The notes below the pieces were generated by a model, which saw only the letters and a program-made list of their open reading frames with translations, had not been told where the DNA came from and searched no databases. Made by a program: the position numbers and the translations under genes. 64,000 nucleotides of DNA from Urechidicola croceus (GTDB lineage: Bacteria > Bacteroidota > Bacteroidia > Flavobacteriales > Flavobacteriaceae), in NCBI RefSeq assembly GCF_001761325.1, contig NZ_CP017478.1:1881501-1945500 (forward strand). The letters run 5' to 3'. Positions 33,731 through 41,464 of this stretch are shown one piece after another (position 1 is the stretch's first letter; each line of letters begins with the position of its first letter).

Positions 33731-36550
33731 TTAACTTATTCTTGTTTTTCCCCTACCTAATAGAGTAGTTACTGCATCTATAATTGTAGCCTCTTCTACT
33801 TTTATTAAAACAAACGTTGGCCTTTTAAAATCATCTTGCCCCTCATATTTAAAACCAGCAAATTGTATTTTTGCGTTGTCCTTATATTCAACAAATCCCT
33901 CTCCAAGTACCAAACCTATTTTACCATAATCTCCATAAAAATACTCTTGTAATAATGGTACAATTTTATTGTTAAATACGTTTGCTAATTTTTCAGGAGA
34001 ATCTACATTTATAAAGTATGAATGTCCAATTGTATGGTCTCTATCGATTAATAATTCGATACGATCATTGATTGTTTTTAAAACTTCTGATAATTTTACA
34101 CCTTCAACCTTTTCATACGTTATCACATCTAAATCAGGCATTTTCTCTTTAAATTCAAAACGACGTCTTAAAGCAGTATCTAAGGCTTCTACACTCCTGT
34201 CGGCAGTGTTCATAGTTCCATAAATATCTAAATTTGAAGGAACCCCAAATTCCTTTTTAGAATAAGGTAATTTAATTTTCAGTTCATTTTTAGCACCTAA
34301 ACGTTTGTCCGTTTCAATCAATGTTATTAATTCTCCGAAAATTGCTGATACATTTCCTCTATTGATTTCATCAATAAAAATGGCATATCTATTATTTGGA
34401 TCATTTCCTGCTTTGTTGCATATTTCTTTAAATACTCCAGGTACAATTTTGTAACCTAAATCCTCTACTATTTCACCATTCTCGGGCATTATAGGCTTTA
34501 TTCCTTCTATAAAATCCTCGTATGAAAAAGATTGATGGAAGGTTACAAAATCAAAGTGTTTAACAATTTTATCTGGATCTGGATCGTAATTCTCTACTGA
34601 TTTTTTTAAATTATATAATTCTGGAACTAATTCTTCTACTTGATCCTCTAATATTTCCCAATACGAATCTGCGGTCTTATTAAATATTAATGGTTGTTGT
34701 CTATTAGTTACATTAACAAATTCGCATTCATCAATAGTATGACTTTGCAATTGTCCCCAAAGTGTTGGTCTAATTGTTTTTGAATTTGATAAACTTGCTT
34801 TTTTCCGTACCCATTCATGTTCAAAAATATCTGATACTTTTGAACGTCCTAATTCTATTAAAGCAATTGCAATTACTTGCCACCATGAACACTCACTAAC
34901 TACAGTCTCAAAATACTGTTCTCTCGTAATAGATGTTTCTCTGGAAGTATATTTTTTAAATAATTCATTTTTTAAATAATAGGTCTTACCAGTTCCTGGA
35001 GGGCCGTAAAAAATTTGATTTGTTGCCGATTCTATCCTAACTACTTTATATTTATTCAGTACTATTTTATTTTTAAAAAAGGATATAAAATGTACATGCC
35101 CTTTTCCTCTATGATCTTGACTTTTATAGGTTTTTTTCTCATAATTTGAAAATGAAATTTGAGAAAGAGTTTTATAATCAAATTCATCAAAATATTTCGT
35201 TGCTTTTTTTTCTAAATAGTTTTTAAGATATAAATTAAAATTATCTGAATAAGTTTTTATTGTAAAATCAGCGTAGCCTTTTATATGTACTCTAAATTCT
35301 TTAAGTAAAGTTTCTAATGTTTCTTTCTCATTTGTTTTCATTTCAAATTTTTCATTTAAGAATTTAATATAATTGTTTTTACCCAAGATAGCTTTTGGAA
35401 TTCCATTACTATTTTTCAAATCGTATTCTACGAATTCTGGGGTTTTAATTCGTTCTTTTTTACTAAATAAAAAAAGAATATTTTTTATGTGGTTATCTAC
35501 TTTATTAGGATCAACTTTATAAAAGTCAAAATCTTCAAAAAAGTTATTAATTTCATCTAACTTTTCTTCAATACCTTTATTCGTATAACCGAGATAAGCA
35601 CGATAGGATTCAAATGTATTTGTGTTCAACCATTTTGCAAAATCCTTTTTCACATCAATAGATCTTAAATCATATTGACGCCAAAGACCATGACTGAATT
35701 CGTAATACTCATCATCTATATCTTTTGTTTCTAAAATATTTATATGGTAATATGAAACTGGTGTTTTATTTGAGTATTCAATTTTAAGCTCAGATGCAAT
35801 CCATTGTAAAGCATCCATTTTAAATATATTCAAGCAATTATATTCACCATATAAAAATGCAATCTTCCATTTATATGCCACTCCTAAATCAATATCATCT
35901 ATTAATTCAAGGTTGTTATTTTTCGCCGATTGTGCTATTTTAACAATAATTTTTTTAACTGTATCAAATGCCTGTTCTTTGCTGTTTTCACCATACTTTT
36001 TGAACCAAGCATATTCACCATCTGTTGTTCGATTACTCTCTTCTTTTACATCACTGTAACTACTTCTTTTATAAATTCCAAACTTGTATGAACTTCCTCC
36101 TGCAACACTTCCTAGTTCAGTTGTGATATGTTCAATCCAATAACAAAATGATGTCTTTTCTAAATTGGTATATTCCTCGAGTTTCATTTTTTCCAACCTT
36201 TCAATTGGCCAAGTAGTTAAAAATTCTTGTTTTAAATCATATAAATTTTCATTCATGTTTTGATCTTTCTTTTTAATTACAGCAAAATTATTACGTTCAA
36301 AAGCTTTAAAACAATCCGTTCCTAATCCTCCTTTAAAATAGCGTTCTATTTTTCTTCCTGCTGCATGATAATTGGCATAAGCCATTATGGCTTTTGGTGG
36401 ATATTTATTATTGTTATAGACGAGATCATATGTAGATGATGGACCAAAATCATTGGGAAGTCCTTTTTCTTCATAATCCTTTATTCCTTGAATGATATGT
36501 TCTTTAGTTACTTGATCGAATAGCATATTAAATTTCAACTTTTTTGGCAT
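33731..36550 (-). CDS. mcrB: ScoMcrA-headed McrB-type AAA+ GTPase
   Basis: A 939-aa protein from the ATG at 36,550 (a GTG one codon upstream is possible). Residues about 10-75 ('HIIQGIKDYEEKGLPNDFGPSSTYDLVYNNNKYPPKAIM') match the ScoMcrA-type head domain. A further substrate-reading region spans about 95-500. The AAA+ motor has Walker A GPPGTGKT near residue 515, DEINRGN near 720 and the 'MNTADRSVEALDTALRRRF' sensor. Expected to be the DNA-sensing, NTP-driven subunit of an McrBC-type system. Its start overlaps the end of the reverse transcriptase gene by 23 bp, an arrangement I do not recognise from described systems. Confidence 0.85.
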   Translation of the reverse strand: MPKKLKFNMLFDQVTKEHIIQGIKDYEEKGLPNDFGPSSTYDLVYNNNKYPPKAIMAYANYHAAGRKIERYFKGGLGTDCFKAFERNNFAVIKKKDQNMNENLYDLKQEFLTTWPIERLEKMKLEEYTNLEKTSFCYWIEHITTELGSVAGGSSYKFGIYKRSSYSDVKEESNRTTDGEYAWFKKYGENSKEQAFDTVKKIIVKIAQSAKNNNLELIDDIDLGVAYKWKIAFLYGEYNCLNIFKMDALQWIASELKIEYSNKTPVSYYHINILETKDIDDEYYEFSHGLWRQYDLRSIDVKKDFAKWLNTNTFESYRAYLGYTNKGIEEKLDEINNFFEDFDFYKVDPNKVDNHIKNILFLFSKKERIKTPEFVEYDLKNSNGIPKAILGKNNYIKFLNEKFEMKTNEKETLETLLKEFRVHIKGYADFTIKTYSDNFNLYLKNYLEKKATKYFDEFDYKTLSQISFSNYEKKTYKSQDHRGKGHVHFISFFKNKIVLNKYKVVRIESATNQIFYGPPGTGKTYYLKNELFKKYTSRETSITREQYFETVVSECSWWQVIAIALIELGRSKVSDIFEHEWVRKKASLSNSKTIRPTLWGQLQSHTIDECEFVNVTNRQQPLIFNKTADSYWEILEDQVEELVPELYNLKKSVENYDPDPDKIVKHFDFVTFHQSFSYEDFIEGIKPIMPENGEIVEDLGYKIVPGVFKEICNKAGNDPNNRYAIFIDEINRGNVSAIFGELITLIETDKRLGAKNELKIKLPYSKKEFGVPSNLDIYGTMNTADRSVEALDTALRRRFEFKEKMPDLDVITYEKVEGVKLSEVLKTINDRIELLIDRDHTIGHSYFINVDSPEKLANVFNNKIVPLLQEYFYGDYGKIGLVLGEGFVEYKDNAKIQFAGFKYEGQDDFKRPTFVLIKVEEATIIDAVTTLLGRGKTRIS

Positions 36551-38075
36551 CACTTACTTTGGCTTCATGATGTTTCATTAATCGATAAAAATTATTCCAA
36601 AACTTTCTACTTTGCCTTTTTATTATATTTTCACCTCCATTTAAATTTCTCATATTTTCATTGGATTTATTAATGTAACTTAAATAATTCCCCCAATAAT
36701 ATTTTTTTGTTGGTTCATATTTAGAGGGGTCAATCTTAGAAGGTTGATAAATTAATTTACGTTTTGAACCTCTATGGGTAAATCTTTTATACAATCTTGA
36801 TTTAAATAAATTTTTATCTGGATTTTTACTGTTAATAGCTAATGAAGTAGACTTTTTAAACGACCGTTTCATAGATCTATAATACTTTGAAAATCCAGAA
36901 TCCTTAATAAGTACTCGTTGTCCATCATATGAAAACCCTAAATATTCAAGACATTTATTATAGTTATGCTCTTTAGAATTTTCATCTATTTCAAACCCTT
37001 TAAAAATACCTTCTGTTTCTTCGAACCTATATACAGTAGTCTTTGATGGGTGGATTTCTAATTTTGCTAAGTTCTTAACTTTATCACGTATAAATTTTAA
37101 TATTTCATCTTCATACTCTTGTTCGCATACAATTATAAGGTCATCGCTATATCTTTGATAATATCCTCCAATAGTTTCAACTTTTTCATAAATTTCCTGA
37201 TCGAAATCTAACATATATACATTAGCTAATGTTGCACTAATAGGACTTCCTTGCGGAATACCTTTTTTGTTTTGTTCTGAAATAACTAAATTTAAATTAT
37301 TGGCTAAAAACTCTTCTTTTGTACAATAGGCAACAGCATTTTTCTCTTTAAAGTAACTATTAGATTTAATCTCAATTCTTTTAATCCCTTTCTTTTTAGA
37401 GAAATTTGGAATTCCTCTTTCTACCAACATTGTTCCTTTATAACTGTTATATAATTGATCACCTTCTACATAATGCAAATTGGTTAAAGCTTTAAAGACG
37501 TTATAGTGATCTTCAGGTAGCGTACTTTTATTTAAAACTTTACACCATTGCTTTTTTAAAATCTTATGATCTAAATTATCGAAAAAAGCAGTTACGTCTG
37601 CAACAATTGCTGTAAGGTTTTTGTCTTCATTTTTCTTAATGAACTCAAAAGTACTTTTAGCAAAATCAATGTTACACTTATTTTTGTCTGAACCAATTAC
37701 AATTGGTATTTTACGATATGCAACAATAGATTCATTAAATTTTTTAGTCTCAATAAACTTCTCATACTCTTCACTAATTAAATAATTATAATATGAAAAT
37801 ACCATTGAGTCTATATGGGAAGCATAGTAAATCTGTCTAATTTTAGGTTTGTCTATAAAACGTTTGCGCTCACCTTTTTTATTTCTGTCAAGATTAACTA
37901 TATCTGCTCTATACTTTCGTTTAATGATACACTTATGGATTAATGGTAAAAAGCTATGTTCTTTAATACATTTTTTATTTTCCACATAAGTTTTTATCCA
38001 TTTATAATCCATTAAGGATAAAGGCTCTCCAATATGTGGATATCGTTTTAATTTAAACCAATCTTCTGTTTCCAT
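36528..38075 (-). CDS. Defence-type reverse transcriptase
   Basis: A 515-aa group-II-like RT without maturase or endonuclease domains. Motif A is 'VADVTAFFDNLDH' (about residues 158-170), motif B 'KGIPQGSPISATLANVYM' (about 270-287) and motif C YSDD (about 307-310), so catalysis should be intact. The N-terminal region ('FLPLIHKCIIKRKYR ... KPKIRQIYYASHIDS') and length fit the 'unknown group' or DRT anti-phage RTs rather than retrons or diversity-generating RTs; which class cannot be settled by eye. A non-coding region of about 430 bp precedes it, as in DRT systems with template RNAs. It overlaps mcrB by 23 bp, so RT, McrB and McrC form one operon. Confidence 0.85.
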   Translation of the reverse strand: METEDWFKLKRYPHIGEPLSLMDYKWIKTYVENKKCIKEHSFLPLIHKCIIKRKYRADIVNLDRNKKGERKRFIDKPKIRQIYYASHIDSMVFSYYNYLISEEYEKFIETKKFNESIVAYRKIPIVIGSDKNKCNIDFAKSTFEFIKKNEDKNLTAIVADVTAFFDNLDHKILKKQWCKVLNKSTLPEDHYNVFKALTNLHYVEGDQLYNSYKGTMLVERGIPNFSKKKGIKRIEIKSNSYFKEKNAVAYCTKEEFLANNLNLVISEQNKKGIPQGSPISATLANVYMLDFDQEIYEKVETIGGYYQRYSDDLIIVCEQEYEDEILKFIRDKVKNLAKLEIHPSKTTVYRFEETEGIFKGFEIDENSKEHNYNKCLEYLGFSYDGQRVLIKDSGFSKYYRSMKRSFKKSTSLAINSKNPDKNLFKSRLYKRFTHRGSKRKLIYQPSKIDPSKYEPTKKYYWGNYLSYINKSNENMRNLNGGENIIKRQSRKFWNNFYRLMKHHEAKVSDAKKVEI

Positions 38076-38189
38076 AATTTAAAAATAGGGCCAGATACTA
38101 ATAGTAGCAGGTTTAGAATGTACATGCCTTTCGAAGCTTTCACTCTAATGAGCTATTGCGACGCTACTCTTTTCAGGTATAGAAATTGT

Positions 38190-38197
38190 TATCTTTG
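38190..38197 (+). promoter_or_regulatory. -7 element facing away from RT
   Basis: TATCTTTG is an exact TAnnTTTG match on the plus strand, 27 bases before the ATG of the small frame at 38,224. Opposite to the flanking genes. Confidence 0.4.
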
Positions 38198-38223
38198 TAA
38201 TTAACCTCTTAAACACTTTTAAA

Positions 38224-38352
38224 ATGCATAGAAAATTAAACAGCAAATGCAACTTCAGGAAACTAACAGTTATGACACTGTTATCAACTATATCCTCATT
38301 TATCACTTTTGTAGGTGATTATTTGGATATTGGTATTCTCCTTCCAATCTAA
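38224..38352 (+). CDS. Possible 42-aa hydrophobic peptide opposite the RT leader
   Basis: The frame MHRKLNSKCNFRKLTV continues into a hydrophobic stretch ending DIGILLPI and would form one short membrane helix after a basic N-terminus. It has a good -7 element upstream. The same frame is open without stops from 38,152, i.e. 66 codons. It could be a small toxin-like peptide or, if the region is an RT template, part of a reading frame generated by reverse transcription. It could also be chance. Confidence 0.3.
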   Translation: MHRKLNSKCNFRKLTVMTLLSTISSFITFVGDYLDIGILLPI

Positions 38353-38511
38353 CGTATATCTTAGAAAGTAAAACTGAGTAAAACGTAACATTCCGACCTC
38401 TGGCCCATATTATTATTATTATTATTATTATTTATATCTTTTTTTCTTTCTAAACTTTCCTTAAAACCCTGTTCTAACAAACTGCTTTTTTTTTGGCTTT
38501 TAATTTTCTCA

Positions 38512-39840
38512 CTACTCCCCATATTTTTCTCCACTTTCCGCAACCAACCCCAAATTATTATTAGTTGTTATATCATGAGATTGCTTCGTGCCTCGCAGAG
38601 ACGATACCGTAACCTGCCCATTCATTAACATAGGTAACAACCAATCTCTTAACTCTGATAGTTTTTGGTTTTCTAGCTTGTTAATTCTTATTTTATCGAA
38701 TATTGGTTTTACTTGATTGTGAAATGTATCAATTAAATTATCGGAAGGAATTAAACATTTTGACTGAGTCAAATCATCTTTAGTAATACCACGAATTATG
38801 CTTCCTGTGGCTTGAACTTTGAATCTTTCAATTTCTTGAAGTAATAAATAATAAATTAATTCAGAAAATTTTTCCTCATTTGGTCTTACAGCAGCAACAC
38901 CTCGACCTAAACAAAATTCTTCTTCTGAATAAACTAGATTACCTATTGTTGCTCTTATGCATAAGACCATATCATTTTTTTGACAAAGTCTAGTTGGTGA
39001 AGTAGTATAAGTTCTACCTTTTAAAATGCCATTTTCATAATCAGCAGGGCCATTGAGTAATGGTATTCCAATTTCATCTTTATTATAAGATTCTCCTTTA
39101 GGTGATTGTCCCATTATACATTTTGAAATATTTTGAAGCTCTTTAATCTCCCAACCCTCAGGAATATCGCGCTTCAACACCTCATTATAAACCATTTTAC
39201 CACCAGACGATTTATAAGGTTTACCATTAACATCGGGTTTACCCTGAGCGAAGTCGAAGGGAAAATCAAACTGTACAAACCAATAATCGTAGAGCGTTTT
39301 TGCCATCGCTTCTAAGGCTGTGTTTATTTTGTTGTTGACTTCTATTTTGGCATCTAAATCTGATAAAACTTTGGCTATTTGTTTTTGGGTTGAGGGTATT
39401 TTAATTTGCAACTTTTGTAATGCTTCTTTTGTTAGTGCATTTCTAGTACCACCAACTCCGCAGATTTGCATTAAATAAGATTTTAGATTAATTAAATAAT
39501 AGTTTACAAATCTAGAATCGTAATTTTTTTTGCATCTAATAATACTGACATGTTGATTTACTCTTGCAGGCAATATTTTATTTGGAACAATACAAGTTCT
39601 AGCAATCGAATCGCCAGTTATATTGAAGAGAATATCTCCCTCATTAACAGTTACATTATCTAATTTTTTTGCCTGTTCTTCATCTATAAATGCCAAACCA
39701 TTTTTAGAAAAAGCGAAATCATACACATTTTGACTTCTAATTAAAGAAACACCTTCAGGTTTATATGAATTCTGACCACCTCTAGGTGTAGCACCACTTC
39801 CAATTTTTGAAGTAATCTCCTCTAAAGTCTTAATTTCCAT
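38512..39840 (-). CDS. hsdS: Type I restriction specificity subunit HsdS
   Basis: A 442-aa protein with two target-recognition domains (about 1-150 and 220-380), each followed by a conserved helix ('LDAKIEVNNKINTALEAMAKTLYDYWFVQF' and 'IFDKIRINKLENQKLSELRDWLLPMLMNGQV'). It overlaps hsdM by 11 bp. Two dispersed palindromic repeats are inserted in frame: CCCTGAGCG-AAGTCGAAGGG at about residues 193-199, translated DFAQGKP, and one giving SSLRGTKQSHD near residue 415 in a C-terminal extension of about 30 residues. Confidence 0.9.
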   Translation of the reverse strand: MEIKTLEEITSKIGSGATPRGGQNSYKPEGVSLIRSQNVYDFAFSKNGLAFIDEEQAKKLDNVTVNEGDILFNITGDSIARTCIVPNKILPARVNQHVSIIRCKKNYDSRFVNYYLINLKSYLMQICGVGGTRNALTKEALQKLQIKIPSTQKQIAKVLSDLDAKIEVNNKINTALEAMAKTLYDYWFVQFDFPFDFAQGKPDVNGKPYKSSGGKMVYNEVLKRDIPEGWEIKELQNISKCIMGQSPKGESYNKDEIGIPLLNGPADYENGILKGRTYTTSPTRLCQKNDMVLCIRATIGNLVYSEEEFCLGRGVAAVRPNEEKFSELIYYLLLQEIERFKVQATGSIIRGITKDDLTQSKCLIPSDNLIDTFHNQVKPIFDKIRINKLENQKLSELRDWLLPMLMNGQVTVSSLRGTKQSHDITTNNNLGLVAESGEKYGE

Positions 39841-41455
39841 ATTTCAACCCTTTCAAATTATCCTGAATCTCCTTTTCCAAACTTTTAGACTCTGCAAACA
39901 AACTCTCTAAATTACTTTCAAAACTCTTCATTTTAGCAGTAAATTCTTCCGCAGTAATGTCAACATATTCAATTTTTACTTCAAAATACTGTCCAGCACT
40001 TAGGCTATAGTTTTTGGCTTTTATATCCTCATAAGAAACTACTACAGAGAAATCATCTTTGGCTTCTTTAGCATTAAACACCTTAATAATCTGGTCTTCT
40101 TCGGCTTCGCTTAATACTGTTTTTTGGTTTTTGCCTTCTTTTACCTTCGTTCCTAAGTTAGAAGCATCAATTAATACTACATCTTCGGTATTTGTTTTAT
40201 CTAAAAACAAAATACTTACGTTGGTACCTGTAGTTGCAAAAATATTAGAAGGCATACTTACCACACCTGCCAACATTTTACTTGCTACCAGTTTTTGTCG
40301 TATCTTTTTATCAATACCACTTTGTGCGGTTATAAAACCTGTAGGTACTACAATGGCTGCTTTTCCTTTGGCACTTAAACTGTGCATTATATGTTGTATA
40401 AACAGTAAGTAAATAGCCATCGATTCTTTTTTCTTGGCTGGTACTTTTGGTATGCCTGCAAAAAAACGTTCTTTATTGGCTTTACTATCTAAATCGGCAC
40501 TATAATCGCTAAAATCTAACTTAAACGGTGGGTTAGATACGATATAATCAAACTGCTCTAATTGTCCGTTTTCTTGTTTATGGTAGGGTTTTAAAATGGT
40601 GTTCCCTTGTATAATGTGTCGTATAGAATGTACTAGATTGTTTAAAATCAAATTCAAACGCAGTAAGGCAGAAGACTTTTGAGAAATATCTTGCGAGTAA
40701 ATAGTACATTTATCTTCGCCAATAGCGTGTGCAATATTCATTAACAAAGTTCCTGAGCCTGCACTAGGATCGTAACAGGTTACATTATTTACATCGGTAT
40801 CCGTCACCAAACACGCCGCCATAATTTTGGCTACTGCGTGCGGTGTAAAGTACTCCGCATATTTACCACCACTATTGGTGTTATAATCTTTAATTAAATA
40901 CTCGAAAATTGTCGCGAAAAAGTCAAATTTCTGTGTAAAAATATGCTCAAAACTAAAAGTAACGAGTTTGTTTACTAGGGCTTTGCAAAAGGCATCTCTA
41001 TTGTCTGTAACGTATTTACTTATGTTTTCGAACAATACTACTTTTTCTCCTCCTTGTGTAAGTACTGAGAAAATATCGTTGTTTGCTTTGGCAATATCCA
41101 ATAAAGTCTGGTCAAAAATATCGGCAAATTTGTCTTTGTTTTGTTGTTCAAATAGCCTTGATAAGAAGTTTTTAGGTGCAATACGTGCTGTGTTTTCGCT
41201 TATTTGCATGCTTAGCATTTCTAAATCATCATCAGAATATTTTTTTAAGGCTTCGTCAAAATCTTTGGCTTTTGCTAGTGCAGGTTCTAGTTGTTTTAAT
41301 TCGTAAACGTATTTATCGCTTAAGAATTTGTATAAAAAAACTTGGGTAATAATTTTAAATTCATTTCCGTCATTTCCTAAACCGTAATTGGCACATACGC
41401 TTTTAAGATCGTCTATCAGTGCTTTGGTTTGGGTTTCAAATTGGTTTGTTGTCAT
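39830..41455 (-). CDS. hsdM: Type I DNA methyltransferase HsdM
   Basis: A 541-aa N6-adenine methyltransferase. The SAM-binding motif DPSAGSGTLL is near residue 225 and the catalytic NPPF motif ('YIVSNPPFKLDF') near 303. The N-terminal HsdM_N helical domain is present and a C-terminal coiled coil probably contacts HsdS. Follows hsdR after 9 bp; hsdR-hsdM-hsdS is one operon. Confidence 0.93.
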   Translation of the reverse strand: MTTNQFETQTKALIDDLKSVCANYGLGNDGNEFKIITQVFLYKFLSDKYVYELKQLEPALAKAKDFDEALKKYSDDDLEMLSMQISENTARIAPKNFLSRLFEQQNKDKFADIFDQTLLDIAKANNDIFSVLTQGGEKVVLFENISKYVTDNRDAFCKALVNKLVTFSFEHIFTQKFDFFATIFEYLIKDYNTNSGGKYAEYFTPHAVAKIMAACLVTDTDVNNVTCYDPSAGSGTLLMNIAHAIGEDKCTIYSQDISQKSSALLRLNLILNNLVHSIRHIIQGNTILKPYHKQENGQLEQFDYIVSNPPFKLDFSDYSADLDSKANKERFFAGIPKVPAKKKESMAIYLLFIQHIMHSLSAKGKAAIVVPTGFITAQSGIDKKIRQKLVASKMLAGVVSMPSNIFATTGTNVSILFLDKTNTEDVVLIDASNLGTKVKEGKNQKTVLSEAEEDQIIKVFNAKEAKDDFSVVVSYEDIKAKNYSLSAGQYFEVKIEYVDITAEEFTAKMKSFESNLESLFAESKSLEKEIQDNLKGLKYGN

Positions 41456-41464
41456 TCTTTATTT

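Larger units (their letters stand above)
38076..38511 (-). ncRNA. Candidate non-coding RNA region upstream of RT
   Basis: About 436 bp between hsdS and the RT gene. On the RT strand the proximal part (38,100-38,175) can close a long stem through AGTAGC/GCTACT with inner hairpins around 'gcttcgaaaggc'. The distal part holds an ATT8 tract (38,409-38,432). A plus-strand open frame runs 38,152-38,352. A transcribed template RNA here is inferred from position and structure only. Confidence 0.35.

Noticed and set aside
36528-38075. Retron or diversity-generating retroelement
   Set aside because: There is no msr/msd-like inverted-repeat pair next to the RT that I can see, no variable/template repeat pair and no accessory Avd-like gene. 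Length and operon context fit the DRT-type better.
36528-38075. Group II intron RT
   Set aside because: No maturase or HNH domain and no domain V-like intron end downstream; the gene instead overlaps mcrB.
38361-38543. 60-aa minus-strand ORF over the end of hsdS
   Set aside because: It overlaps the hsdS end in another frame and reads through the ATT8 tract as a run of Asn; no sign of selection as a protein.
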